A stretch of DNA of 64,000 nt, taken from Kribbella sp. VKM Ac-2569 (GTDB taxonomy: Bacteria > Actinomycetota > Actinomycetes > Propionibacteriales > Kribbellaceae). Below the pieces are notes generated by a model. It saw only the letters and a program-made list of their open reading frames with translations. It ran no database searches and was not told the DNA's origin. The stretch spans positions 1,860,001 to 1,924,000 of the forward strand of contig NZ_SGXJ01000001.1 in the NCBI RefSeq assembly GCF_004216905.1, in the 5' to 3' direction. Shown here piece after piece: positions 41,928 through 50,642 of the stretch (position 1 is its first letter; each line of letters opens with the position of its first letter). Position numbers and translations under genes: made by a program.

Positions 41928-43331
41928 ATGACAGGTATTCATCCGCCCGGAAACTCCCTCGCCCGCCGTACGCTGCTGAAGGCCGGAGCCGGTGGGCTCG
42001 GGCTGGCCGCGCTGGCCGACCTGGCCGCCTGCAGCAAGGACGGCGGCGGCTCGTCGAAGTCGCTGAAGATGCTGTACTTCGGTGAGCAGGCGCAGGCGAC
42101 CCAGCTGCAGAACCGGTTGCAGCCGCAGATCGCCAAGCTCGACGCGACCATCAAGTTCGAGATCTCCGCCATCAACGGCACCGACTGGAACGACTTCCTG
42201 GCCAAGGTGCTGACCCAGATCGCCGCCGGGACCCCGCCGGACATCATCAGCGTCGCCACCGAGGGCCTGCAGCTGATGGCGTCGAAGGAACTGGCGGTCC
42301 CGCTCGACGACTACGTCACCAAGGACCTGGGCGCGCTGAAGGAGTACTTCGCCGACATCCACCCGGCCCTGGTCGAGTCGATGATGTACCAGGGCCACCT
42401 GTGGGAGCTCCCGGACAGCTTCAACGCCGGGAACATGTTCTACAGCACGGAGCTCTTCCAGCGCGCCGGCGTCGTACCGCCGAGCGCGGACTGGACCCTC
42501 GACGACTTCGAGACCGCGGCCACCAAGATCGCCAAGTTCAAGGGCATCAACGCCTTCGGCTGGGTGGTCCGGCTGTGGGGCAGCTGGACGTCGTTCATGT
42601 ACGCGAACAACGCCAACCTGCTCGAGGAGAGCAAGTACGACGGCGGCGACTGGCTGTGGAACAAGGCGTACGCCGGTGACGCTGCCGCCGCGGGCCGCAA
42701 GGGTGGCTGGAAGTGGGGCGCACCGACCGCGAACTCCGACGCGACCGTCGAGGCGCTGAACTACATGATCGAGCTGACCAAGAAGGGCCTGTCACCGTCG
42801 CCCGATGTCGGCGGTGGCGGCACGCTGCAGGGTCTGTTCGCGTCGAACCGGATCGGGATGTCGATCGGCGGCGGGTTCTGGGCCGGCGGCCTCACCAACG
42901 CCGGGATGAAGAACGGCAGCTTCGACGTCACGATGTTCCCGAAGTGGAAGAGTCAGCGGCACCTGTTCGGCGCCGGCGGGTACGCGATCTTCAAGTCGTC
43001 GAAGAAGAAGGACCTGGCCTGGGAGGTCCTGAAGCTGCTGGTGAAGCCGGAGACCTTCGACCTGGTCTTCCCGGGCAACGTGACCACCCCCGGCCGCAAG
43101 TCCCTGGTGACGGCCGCGCGGTACGCCAAGACTGGTCCGAAGCACTGGTCGGTCTTCTACGACACGCTGACCAAGCACCCGGACACGGCCCCGATCCCGG
43201 CCCCGCCGTACTACAACGCGCTCGCGACCGCGCTGAACCAGCGCACCACCCAGGCGATCTCGTCCGGTAACGCGAAGGCGGCCCTGGACGGACTGCAGTC
43301 CGACCTCGAGAAGGCGGCAGGAGCGAGCTGA
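41928..43331 (+). CDS. Sugar ABC transporter substrate-binding lipoprotein
   Basis: A 467-residue family 1 extracellular solute-binding protein. The N-terminus has a twin-arginine-like RRTLLKAG and a lipobox LAAC near residue 35, so it is anchored outside the membrane. Typical segments are AGTPPDIISVATEGLQLMAS and LWELPDSFNAGNMFYSTEL. An AAGGAGGAA ribosome site fixes the start; the frame is open upstream through the operators. It starts the importer operon and overlaps the first permease by one base. No ATPase gene is present, so a shared MsiK-like ATPase elsewhere is likely. Confidence 0.93.
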   Translation: MTGIHPPGNSLARRTLLKAGAGGLGLAALADLAACSKDGGGSSKSLKMLYFGEQAQATQLQNRLQPQIAKLDATIKFEISAINGTDWNDFLAKVLTQIAAGTPPDIISVATEGLQLMASKELAVPLDDYVTKDLGALKEYFADIHPALVESMMYQGHLWELPDSFNAGNMFYSTELFQRAGVVPPSADWTLDDFETAATKIAKFKGINAFGWVVRLWGSWTSFMYANNANLLEESKYDGGDWLWNKAYAGDAAAAGRKGGWKWGAPTANSDATVEALNYMIELTKKGLSPSPDVGGGGTLQGLFASNRIGMSIGGGFWAGGLTNAGMKNGSFDVTMFPKWKSQRHLFGAGGYAIFKSSKKKDLAWEVLKLLVKPETFDLVFPGNVTTPGRKSLVTAARYAKTGPKHWSVFYDTLTKHPDTAPIPAPPYYNALATALNQRTTQAISSGNAKAALDGLQSDLEKAAGAS

Positions 43332-44263
43332 TGTCTGCCGTCACCGCGGAGGTGCGCGAAGCCGTCGTGAAGCGGCGCGGTCATCCGTCCTCGCACGGAG
43401 AGGCGCGGTTCGGGTTCGCGATGATCGGGCTGTCGGTGCTGTTCGTCGCGATCTTCACCGCGATCCCGATCGTCGCGTCGCTGGGATTGTCGTTCTTCTC
43501 CTGGGACGTCATCTCGACACCGGAGTACGTCGGGCTGGAGAACTACCGGCGGCTGTTCACCGACGGGCCAGTGCTCAAGTCGTTCGGCGTGACGCTGGGG
43601 ATGGCGCTCGCGATCGTCGTACTGCAGCTGACCATCGGGCTCGGGCTCGCCGTCCTGGTCAACCAGCGCAAGCTGGTCTGGGTACGGACGTTGTTCCGTA
43701 CGGCGTTCTACCTGCCGCTGCTCGCGTCGACGGCGGCCGTGTCGATCTTCATGGGCTACCTGTTCGACTACAAGTTCGGGGTCGTGAACTACTACCTCAG
43801 CCTGCTCGGGATCTCGAACGTGCCGTGGCTGACGAGTGGTTTCGGGGCGGCCGCGACGATCGTGCTGATCGCGGTGTGGCAGCAGATCGGGTTCACGTTC
43901 GTCCTGTTCGTCGCGTCGCTGATGTCGGTCCCCACCGACGTACTGGAGGCCGCGCAGATCGACGGCGCCGGGGCGTTCCGGACGCTGTTCCGGATCAAGA
44001 TCCCGTTGATCAGCCCAACGATCCTCTTCGCCGCGGTCGTTGCCCTGATCAACGCGATGCAGCTGTTCGACCAGCCGTACATCATGACCAAGGGCGGCCC
44101 GGGGTCTGCGACCACGACGGTGACGATCCAGATGTACCAGAAAGGCTTCCAGAACCTGCAGTTCGGGTACGGCTCGGCGATCGCGATCGTGCTGCTGGTG
44201 GCGATCCTGGTCATCACCGGGCTGCAGTTCCTCGCGGCACGAAAGCTGGTGTTCTACCAATGA
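43331..44263 (+). CDS. Sugar ABC transporter permease (MalF/UgpA-like)
   Basis: A 310-residue permease with six membrane helices and the cytoplasmic EAA loop EAAQIDGAGAFRTLFRIKIP that contacts the ATPase. The N-terminal 25 residues are cytosolic. The start overlaps the binding-protein stop (TGATG) and the stop overlaps the second permease (ATGA). It forms a heterodimer with the next gene product. Confidence 0.94.
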   Translation: MSAVTAEVREAVVKRRGHPSSHGEARFGFAMIGLSVLFVAIFTAIPIVASLGLSFFSWDVISTPEYVGLENYRRLFTDGPVLKSFGVTLGMALAIVVLQLTIGLGLAVLVNQRKLVWVRTLFRTAFYLPLLASTAAVSIFMGYLFDYKFGVVNYYLSLLGISNVPWLTSGFGAAATIVLIAVWQQIGFTFVLFVASLMSVPTDVLEAAQIDGAGAFRTLFRIKIPLISPTILFAAVVALINAMQLFDQPYIMTKGGPGSATTTVTIQMYQKGFQNLQFGYGSAIAIVLLVAILVITGLQFLAARKLVFYQ

Positions 44264-45099
44264 CAGAATCGACCGGAATGCTTGCCCGGATCGGCCGGAT
44301 CAGCGGGATCGCCATCTTGGTGATCGCTGCGATGATTGCCCTCGGCCCGTTGTTGTGGACCGTCACCACGTCGCTGCGGACACCGGCCGAGGCGTTCAGC
44401 AACCCGCCGCAGTGGATCCCGTCGCACCCGGACTTCTCCAACTACGCCGCGGTCTTCGACCGGATCCCGATCGGCCGGTTCTTCTTCAACAGCGTGATCG
44501 TCACCGGGCTGATCGTGGTCGGCCAGACCATCACCTGCACGCTGTCCGGGTACGCGTTCGCGATGATCAGCTTCCCGGGGCGCTCGGTGATCTTCGGGAT
44601 CTTCCTGGCCACCATGATGGTGCCGCTGCAGACGATCATCATCCCGGTGTTCGTGATCATCCGGTACCTCGGACTCGCCGACAGCCCGTTGTCACTGGTG
44701 GTCTCCGCACTCGGCAGCGCGTTCGGCACCTTCCTGATGCGGCAGTACTTCATGCAGATGCCTCGCGAACTGGGCGAGGCGGCAAGGATCGACGGCGCCG
44801 GTCACTTCCAGACGTTCCTGATGATCTACGCCAAGATGGCCGGTCCGGCGATCGCCACCCTCGCGATCCTGAACTTCTCCGGCTTCTGGGCGGAGTTCTA
44901 CCGGCCGCTGATCTTCCTGCAGTCGCAGGACAACTTCACCCTTCCCCTCGGGCTGGTCGGTCTGCAGGGGAACCTCGGCACGGGTTCGATCTCGGTCGTG
45001 CTGGCCGGCGTCGTACTGGCGATCCTGCCGAGCGTGCTGCTCTTCATCTTCGCCCAGAGGTACTTCATCGCAGGCATCACGGCAGGAGCATCACGGTGA
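44260..45099 (+). CDS. Sugar ABC transporter permease (MalG/UgpE-like)
   Basis: A 279-residue permease with six helices and the EAA loop ELGEAARIDGAGHFQTFLMI. It is the partner of the preceding permease. The open frame extends upstream within the previous gene, but the ATG at 44260 overlapping the previous stop is the clear start. It overlaps the following GH32 gene by 4 bases (GTGA). Confidence 0.94.
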   Translation: MTESTGMLARIGRISGIAILVIAAMIALGPLLWTVTTSLRTPAEAFSNPPQWIPSHPDFSNYAAVFDRIPIGRFFFNSVIVTGLIVVGQTITCTLSGYAFAMISFPGRSVIFGIFLATMMVPLQTIIIPVFVIIRYLGLADSPLSLVVSALGSAFGTFLMRQYFMQMPRELGEAARIDGAGHFQTFLMIYAKMAGPAIATLAILNFSGFWAEFYRPLIFLQSQDNFTLPLGLVGLQGNLGTGSISVVLAGVVLAILPSVLLFIFAQRYFIAGITAGASR

Positions 45100-46430
45100 C
45101 CCAGACCCAGTCCGCAGCTCGATCGGCCGAAGCGGTGGCGCACCTCCGCCCCGCGTTCCACATCCGGCCGCCGCGCGGATACCTCAACGACCCGAACGGG
45201 CCGATCGAAGTGGGCGACGACGTACACCTGTACTTCCAGTCGCGGCCCACGCTCGACCACCACGTACCGGTCGAGTGGGGGCACGCGACGTCGCCCGACT
45301 ACGTGCGCTGGACGGTGCACCGGCCCGCGATGGCACCGCGGCCGGGCGGGCCGGACACCGACGGCTGCTGGTCCGGCAACACGGTCCTGGACGACGGACG
45401 GGTCCGCGCGTTCTATTCGGGCCGCATCGAGGGACGCCCGTACCAGTCGGTGCTCACCGCCGTGTCCGACGACGGCGGGCGGTCGTTCGGGCCGCCGTAC
45501 CAGGTGGTTCCTGACCCGTCCGACGACGCGATCATGTTCCGCGATCCCTTTGTCTGGCAGGAGAACGGCAGTTGGTGGATGGTCGTCGGCGCTGGGTACG
45601 TCGACCGCGGGGCGAGTATCCCGTCGTACCGCTCGACCGACCTCGAGAACTGGACGTACGCCGGTCCGCTCGCCGAACTGCCCCGCGGCGTCGTGGACGG
45701 CCACGACACCGGCGCCGCATGGGAATGCCCGCAGATGCTCACGATCGACGGCCGCCGGATCGCGGTAGTCGCGTCGTGGTCACCGGAAGGTGGTCCCGAC
45801 GAGGTGCTGTCGTTCGATGTCGACGTACCGGTGGTTCCGCGGCGCGTCGATCACGGGACTAACTTCTACGCGCCATCGGCCTTGCGGGACAGCCGGTTCG
45901 GGCCGCTGCTGTTCGGGTGGCTGACCGAGGGACGGGACCGTCCCGGCTGGACCGACCACTGGGCGGGAGTCATCTCGCTGCCACGGGTCGTCTGGCTCGG
46001 GCCGGATTCGTCGCTCCGCTGCGCACCGGTGCCGACGGTCGACACCCTCCGCGTCGGAGACGGCTCACCCGCCGACGGCGCGTCGACGGGTGCCCAGTGC
46101 GAGATCGTCGTACCGGAAGGTTCCGGGCAGGTCGTCATCCACTTCAGCGAGCAGGAACGCCTCGTGATCGAACTGGACGCCGACACCCTGACAATCGACC
46201 GCACCCAAGCCAGCCTCAACCACCACGCCCACGGCGGCCGCATGCAGGCCACGGACGCCTTCGACCCCTCCTCCCATCGCCCAGCCGCCCGAATCATCCT
46301 CGACGGCTCAACCCTCGAAGTCTTCACCAGCGCAGGCCGCGTCCTCAGCACCCGCGTCTACCCCACTACCCCACCCACGTGGACAGTAGAAGCCCCAACC
46401 AACGCCCGCCACTGGCCGCTCGCCCGCTGA
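45096..46430 (+). CDS. Glycoside hydrolase family 32 beta-fructosidase (levanase/sucrase-like), intracellular
   Basis: A 444-residue GH32 enzyme with the three catalytic motifs intact: YLNDPNGPI near residue 29 (nucleophile Asp), FRDPFVW (transition-state Asp) and WECPQM (acid/base Glu), then a C-terminal beta-sandwich. There is no signal peptide, so it cleaves imported sucrose, fructo-oligosaccharides or levan fragments. The GTG start overlaps the permease stop. It is a different GH32 branch from the one encoded beyond the LacI gene, so the module has two intracellular fructosidases. Confidence 0.92.
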   Translation: MTQTQSAARSAEAVAHLRPAFHIRPPRGYLNDPNGPIEVGDDVHLYFQSRPTLDHHVPVEWGHATSPDYVRWTVHRPAMAPRPGGPDTDGCWSGNTVLDDGRVRAFYSGRIEGRPYQSVLTAVSDDGGRSFGPPYQVVPDPSDDAIMFRDPFVWQENGSWWMVVGAGYVDRGASIPSYRSTDLENWTYAGPLAELPRGVVDGHDTGAAWECPQMLTIDGRRIAVVASWSPEGGPDEVLSFDVDVPVVPRRVDHGTNFYAPSALRDSRFGPLLFGWLTEGRDRPGWTDHWAGVISLPRVVWLGPDSSLRCAPVPTVDTLRVGDGSPADGASTGAQCEIVVPEGSGQVVIHFSEQERLVIELDADTLTIDRTQASLNHHAHGGRMQATDAFDPSSHRPAARIILDGSTLEVFTSAGRVLSTRVYPTTPPTWTVEAPTNARHWPLAR

Positions 46431-46437
46431 CCAACGA

Positions 46438-46471
46438 GAACTGGCCGAGGCCTCGGTGCCTCGGCCAGTTC
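46438..46471. terminator. Bidirectional hairpin between convergent genes
   Basis: A perfect 14-base stem (GAACTGGCCGAGGC and GCCTCGGCCAGTTC) with a 6-base loop, in the 48-base gap between the GH32 stop and the stop of the convergent secreted-protein gene. It probably ends transcripts from both sides. It has no U-tract, as is common in actinobacteria. Confidence 0.8.
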
Positions 46472-46478
46472 GACGTAA

Positions 46479-47435
46479 CTACTCGCCGAACAGTTGGTCG
46501 TAGTGGGTGGTGAGGGAGACGTGGGTGACGCCGTTGAAGACGCCGGGAATCTTGCCGTACGACGTGACTGCGGTTGCTCGGCCGTTCGCGTGGCTCATGG
46601 CGAACTGGTAAGCGGACTGGGTGTTGTGGTCGACGGCGACGAGCAGCGTGCCGCCGCGGGTGCCGCAGCTCTGGGCGACCAGGGACTCGTACGGTGCCCA
46701 GCCGCCGGTGCGGATCAGCTTCAGGACCGGCTTGGCGCCGGCGGCGATCGGGATGTGCACGGTGTAGAGCGCCCCGGCGTTCGTTGTCATCAGCAACGTG
46801 TCGTACGTCGCGGTCTCGCTGATCACCGTCATCGCCCTGAAGCCGCGGAAGCCCGGGAGCGGGCCGAGCGCCCGGAAGCCGGTGCCGACGATCTGGTACC
46901 GGTACAGGCTGCCGTTGGTGTTCAGGCCGTACAGGTACGCGTGCCGCGGCTGGGCGACGCTGTAGTTCGACGTGGCGATCGACTTGAAGCTCGTCCAGCC
47001 CGATCCGACCTTCTTGAAGGTCGGCACCGGCGGCTTCGTCTCGTCAGCCGGAATGTACGTCGTGTGCCGGTACAGGTTGCCCGCCTGCAGCAGCAGGCCG
47101 TAGTAGAAGTACTGGGTCTGCGAGGCGTTGGTCGCGAAGTACCAGGTCGCGTCCGCGCGGGTGCTGACGAACGGGAACGACTGGTAGGTGACGGACCGCG
47201 GCGGCGTCGCCGGCGTCGCGGCGATCTCCTGCATGGTGCCCGCCACGGTCGGCACACCGACCGCGCTGAGGCACGGCTCGGCAGCCGCGGCCTTCGCGGA
47301 CAGCGGCTGGGCGGTCTGTTCCGGGAAGTACGGCATCGGGTCGGCTTGGCCGGTGGCGGCTGCCGGGGCCGAAACGGCGGCGGCGACGAGCAGGCCGGCC
47401 CCCGCCAACGCGAGCGCGAAGCGCTGCAGTTTCAT
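46479..47435 (-). CDS. Secreted propeller-like protein, unknown
   Basis: A 318-residue secreted protein: signal peptide at about 1-27 (MKLQRFALALAGAGLLVAAA), then several loosely repeated 45-residue blades with aromatic patterns (YFYYGLLLQAGNLYRHT, LYRYQIVGTGFRALGPL, GALYTVHIPI), as in tachylectin-type beta-propellers. Two Cys (PCLSAVG, QSCGTRG) may pair. A GGAGG-containing site precedes the ATG. No enzyme motif is seen, so a binding role is possible. A decayed piece of a paralogue lies just upstream. Confidence 0.8.
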   Translation of the reverse strand: MKLQRFALALAGAGLLVAAAVSAPAAATGQADPMPYFPEQTAQPLSAKAAAAEPCLSAVGVPTVAGTMQEIAATPATPPRSVTYQSFPFVSTRADATWYFATNASQTQYFYYGLLLQAGNLYRHTTYIPADETKPPVPTFKKVGSGWTSFKSIATSNYSVAQPRHAYLYGLNTNGSLYRYQIVGTGFRALGPLPGFRGFRAMTVISETATYDTLLMTTNAGALYTVHIPIAAGAKPVLKLIRTGGWAPYESLVAQSCGTRGGTLLVAVDHNTQSAYQFAMSHANGRATAVTSYGKIPGVFNGVTHVSLTTHYDQLFGE

Positions 47436-47605
47436 AGGAGTCCCCCTCCAAGAATGTCTCGAAGTTCGAGATGGCGCCGACTATAGCCGGGTCCACGGAC
47501 GTTTAACGACAAAGTTGCAGCAAGCTGCAGCCGCGGGGCTTGACAGCGACCGAGCTGGTGTTATCGGTCAGGCCCGAATCTGGCTCGCCTGGTGAAATGA
47601 CTGAT

Positions 47606-47629
47606 GCCGCGCCGGAGAACCGGCGCGGC
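47606..47629. terminator. Strong GC hairpin in the remnant region
   Basis: GCCGCGCCGG-AGAA-CCGGCGCGGC is a perfect 10-base stem with a 4-base loop. It lies 104 bases past the stop of the minus-strand DUF2255 gene, without a U-run, and could end that transcript. Confidence 0.55.
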
Positions 47630-47724
47630 GGTCGCGGTCCCGTTGGCCTTGCTCATGGCGTACTGGTAGCCGGTCTGGTGTCGCGCTCGACCGCGACGAC
47701 GGTCTTGCAGCTTGTTGCAAGGCG
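47625..47724 (-). pseudogene. Fragment of a paralogue of the secreted propeller-like protein, frameshifted
   Basis: On the minus strand RLATSCKTVVAVERDT runs in one frame and TGYQYAMSKANGTATAA in the next. Together they align with QSCGTRGGTLLVAVDHNTQS and AYQFAMSHANGRATAV of the neighbouring 318-residue protein. A single missing base near 47676-47680 explains the frame change. The rest of the copy is gone. It is a decayed duplicate, not a functional gene. Confidence 0.7.
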
Positions 47725-47732
47725 GAACGGGG

Positions 47733-48113
47733 CTACCGTGGCTCGACGCGGAGTGTGGTGGCCTTCGCGGTGGAGTTGGTGATCGCGCGGGTCGGCCCTC
47801 CGTTGCCGTACTTGTCGAAGTAGGCCGCGTCGATCCGGTCGTCGGCCGTGTGGTCCGGGACGTACGTGACCTCGCGGGTCGTCGAGTTCCACGAGATCGC
47901 GCCTTCGTGGTGCCGAGCGACGCCCTTGTACCAGGCGCCCTCGGCACCGCGCACCGACCGCACGTACAGCTTCCCGTCGACGACGACCTGCCACACGATC
48001 GTCAGCGTCCGCAGCGACCCGTCCCGGCGGCGCCCGGCGATGCGGATCTCCTGGAGCCGGTCCAGGGTGTGCAGCTCTTCAGCAGTCCAGCTATTCACGT
48101 TCTCCGCCTCCAC
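47733..48113 (-). CDS. DUF2255 family protein
   Basis: A 126-residue protein of the DUF2255 family, recognised by RTLTIVWQVVVDGKLYVRSV and RGAEGAWYKGVA, a small split-barrel flavin/nitroreductase-like fold. No function is established for the family. It stands alone, downstream of a CoA-transferase region on the same strand; no good ribosome site is visible before the chosen start. Confidence 0.82.
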   Translation of the reverse strand: MEAENVNSWTAEELHTLDRLQEIRIAGRRRDGSLRTLTIVWQVVVDGKLYVRSVRGAEGAWYKGVARHHEGAISWNSTTREVTYVPDHTADDRIDAAYFDKYGNGGPTRAITNSTAKATTLRVEPR

Positions 48114-48190
48114 GGTCCGGGGTGGCCTGCATGCCTTTCACGCTACGTCGTTGTCGCGCAGGTACCAGACCAGACCCTGTCAGTACCCCC

Positions 48191-48601
48191 TCACCAGGTG
48201 ACGGTGGCGGCGGTGGAGGCTTGGACTTCTGTGCGGGTTACGTCGGGCGCGAGTTCTACCAGCGTGAACGTGCCGTCGGTGATGTCCAGGACGGCCAGGT
48301 CGGTGATGACTCGTTGGACCACCCCGCGGCCGGTCAGCGGAAGGGTGCAGGTGGAGAGGAGTTTGGGGGCGCCCTGACGGGTGCGGTGTTCCATCAGGAC
48401 GATAACGCGGCGGGCACCGTTGTCGTCGTACGGGAACGGGCCGACGCCGAGAATCCCGTTCTCTGCGTGCAGCGTGACCGACGATCCGGGCGGCAGATGG
48501 TTGGGGACGAGGGTCGGCAGGCCGATGCCGAGGTTCACGTACTGGCCGTCGGTCAGCTCCGCGGCCGCCCGCGCGGCCATCTCGTCACGCGTCCAGGGCA
48601 T
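48191..48601 (-). CDS. 3-oxoacid CoA-transferase subunit B, internally deleted
   Basis: A 136-residue protein that matches the two ends of CoA-transferase beta subunits (normally about 210-220 residues). The N-terminal part has the active-site Glu47 in ENGILGVG; the C-terminal part has RRVIVLMEH and LPLTGRGVVQRVITDLAVLD. Between residues about 56 and 61 the expected middle of some 75 residues, including the conserved segments around NAGKETV, ATSFGMIRGG and KGMGGAMDL, is missing in frame. The subunit may be inactive. It starts one base after the alpha-subunit stop and is the last gene of the thiolase operon. Confidence 0.85.
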   Translation of the reverse strand: MPWTRDEMAARAAAELTDGQYVNLGIGLPTLVPNHLPPGSSVTLHAENGILGVGPFPYDDNGARRVIVLMEHRTRQGAPKLLSTCTLPLTGRGVVQRVITDLAVLDITDGTFTLVELAPDVTRTEVQASTAATVTW

Positions 48602-48602
48602 C

Positions 48603-49367
48603 TCACATCTCCCGGGTGGTGCGCTTCTCGATCCGCTTCTGCGCGGCCTGCTCCGGCGTCAGCGGTACGACGCGCCGTACGAACACGCCCGGCAAGTGGA
48701 TCGCGTCCGGCGCGAGCTCGCCCACGTCCACGACCCGCTCGGCCTCCACGATCGTGAGCCGACCGGCCATCGCGGCGACCGGGTTGAAGTTCCGGGCGGC
48801 CGCATGGAAAACACAATTGCCAGCCCGATCCGCGACCGCGGCGCGCACCAGCGCGACATCGGTGACGATCGCCTCCTCCAGCACCATGTCCCGGCCCTGG
48901 ATCGTCCGAACCTCCTTGGCCGGCGACGCGACCGCGACCGTACCGTCGGGCGCGTACCGCCACGGCAGCCCGCCTTCCGAGACCAGCGTCCCGACACCGG
49001 TCGGAGTGAAGAACGCTCCGATCCCGGAGCCGCCCGCCCGCAAGCGCTCGGCGAGCGTGCCCTGCGGTGTCAGCTCGACCGTCAACTCCCCCGCGAGGTA
49101 CTGCCGCGCGAACTCCTTGTTCTCCCCGACGTACGACGCGATCACCCGGCTGATCCGCCCGCGTTCGAGCAGCAGACCGAGTCCCGCACCGTCGACGCCG
49201 CAGTTGTTCGACACCACGGTCAGATCGCTCGCGCCCTGCTCGAGCAACGCCTCGATCAGGAACCACGGGATCCCGGCCAGCCCGAACCCGCCGACCGCGA
49301 GACTCGAACCGTCCGCGATGTCAGCGACCGCCGCAGCCGGCGTGGCGACGACCTTGTCGAGACTCAT
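48603..49367 (-). CDS. 3-oxoacid CoA-transferase subunit A
   Basis: A 254-residue alpha subunit of the succinyl-CoA:3-oxoacid CoA-transferase family, with GGFGLAGIPWFLIEALLEQG near residue 26 and NNCGVDGAGLGLLLERGRI. It would transfer CoA between succinyl-CoA and a 3-oxoacid such as acetoacetate or 3-oxoadipate. The ATG at 49367 overlaps the thiolase stop (ATGA), although the frame is open far upstream. With the thiolase it suggests 3-oxoadipate or ketone-body breakdown, but its beta partner here is damaged. Confidence 0.92.
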   Translation of the reverse strand: MSLDKVVATPAAAVADIADGSSLAVGGFGLAGIPWFLIEALLEQGASDLTVVSNNCGVDGAGLGLLLERGRISRVIASYVGENKEFARQYLAGELTVELTPQGTLAERLRAGGSGIGAFFTPTGVGTLVSEGGLPWRYAPDGTVAVASPAKEVRTIQGRDMVLEEAIVTDVALVRAAVADRAGNCVFHAAARNFNPVAAMAGRLTIVEAERVVDVGELAPDAIHLPGVFVRRVVPLTPEQAAQKRIEKRTTREM

Positions 49368-50563
49368 GAACGGACGGCCTCGAAGATCGCGGCGATGCCC
49401 TGGCCGCCGCCGATGCAGAGGGTTTCCAGGCCGTAGCGGCCTTCGCGCCGGTGCAGCTCGCGGGACAGGGTGGCCAGGATCCGTGCGCCGGTCGCGCCGA
49501 CCGGGTGGCCGAGGGAGATCCCGGAGCCGTTCGGGTTCAACCGGTCGTCGAGCGGGTCGATCTTCCATTCGCGCAGGCAGGCGAGGACCTGGGCGGCGAA
49601 GGCTTCGTTGAGTTCGATCAGGTCGAGGTCGTCGAGGGTCAGGTCGGCGCGGGCGAGCGCGGCGGCAACGGCCGGGACCGGGCCGATCCCCATCACCTCG
49701 GGCCCGACCCCGGCGACGGCCCAGGACTTCAGCCTCACCAGCGGGCGCAGGCCGCGGCGTTCGGCCTCGTCGCGGGTGGTGACGACGCAGACCGCGGCGC
49801 CGTCGTTCTGCCCGCTCGCGTTGCCGGCGGTCACGGTCGCCGCCGGGTCCTCCTTGAGCATGACGGGCCGAAGCGCGGCGAGGCCCTCGAGCGAGGTGTC
49901 GGGGCGGGGATGCTCGTCCGCGGTGATCAGGCCGCGCTTGGGGACCTCCACCGGAATCAGTTCGTCCGCGAAGCGGCCCTCGGTTTGCGCAGCGACGGCC
50001 CGCTGGTGCGAGCGGAGCGCGAACTCGTCCTGCTCCTGCCGTGAGATGCCGTACTCCCGCCGTACGTTCTCGGCGGTCTCCAGCATCCCGCCCGGCACCG
50101 GGTGATACTTCCCGCCGGCGGTCTCGCGAGCCCGGATCAGGCGGTCGTTCAGTTCGACGTTGCCGCGGACGCCCGTGCGCAGACCGAGGGCGTAGTGCTC
50201 GACCTGCGACATCGATTCGGTGCCTCCGGCAACCACCACGCGGGCAGCGCCGGTGGCGACCATGCCCGCGGCGTACAGCACGGCCTGCAGGCCCGAGCCG
50301 CACCGGCGGTCCACCTGGACACCCGGTACGCCGACGCCGAGGCCCGCGTCGAGGGCGGCGATCCGGCCGACCGCGGGCGCCTCGCCGTTCGGATAGCACT
50401 GACCGAGAACGACGTCGTCGACATCACCTTCGCCCAGACCGGTTCGGCGTACCAGCTCGGTGAGAGCGACGGTGGCGAGGTCAGCCGCGGACAGCGCGGA
50501 CAGGGCGCCGCCGAAGCGGCCCACCGGGGTACGGATCGGTTCGCAGATCACCACGTCGCTCAT
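49364..50563 (-). CDS. Acetyl-CoA C-acyltransferase (thiolase), possibly 3-oxoadipyl-CoA thiolase
   Basis: A 399-residue thiolase with all catalytic elements: nucleophile Cys88 (DRRCGSG), NEAFAAQ, the His in SLGHPVGATG near 350 and the second Cys in CIGGGQG near 380. It cleaves a 3-oxoacyl-CoA into acetyl-CoA and a shorter acyl-CoA. It leads an operon with CoA-transferase genes and is divergent from a LysR regulator, a layout like the pcaIJF end of the beta-ketoadipate pathway; acetoacetyl-CoA is the alternative substrate. Confidence 0.93.
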   Translation of the reverse strand: MSDVVICEPIRTPVGRFGGALSALSAADLATVALTELVRRTGLGEGDVDDVVLGQCYPNGEAPAVGRIAALDAGLGVGVPGVQVDRRCGSGLQAVLYAAGMVATGAARVVVAGGTESMSQVEHYALGLRTGVRGNVELNDRLIRARETAGGKYHPVPGGMLETAENVRREYGISRQEQDEFALRSHQRAVAAQTEGRFADELIPVEVPKRGLITADEHPRPDTSLEGLAALRPVMLKEDPAATVTAGNASGQNDGAAVCVVTTRDEAERRGLRPLVRLKSWAVAGVGPEVMGIGPVPAVAAALARADLTLDDLDLIELNEAFAAQVLACLREWKIDPLDDRLNPNGSGISLGHPVGATGARILATLSRELHRREGRYGLETLCIGGGQGIAAIFEAVRS

Positions 50564-50598
50564 GCCTCGACGTTAGGCCGCTGGAACCAATATGGAGA

Positions 50599-50638
50599 AA
50601 TACTCATTTACGCTCGATAGAGACTCTGCGAGTATTAA
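50599..50638. promoter_or_regulatory. LysR intergenic inverted repeat and -10 element
   Basis: AATACTC at 50599-50605 and GAGTATT at 50630-50636 form an inverted repeat in the gap between thiolase and LysR genes, likely regulator half-sites. TATTAA at 50633-50638 is a good -10 four bases before the GTG, suggesting a nearly leaderless regulator message repressed by its own protein. Confidence 0.5.
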
Positions 50639-50642
50639 TCGC

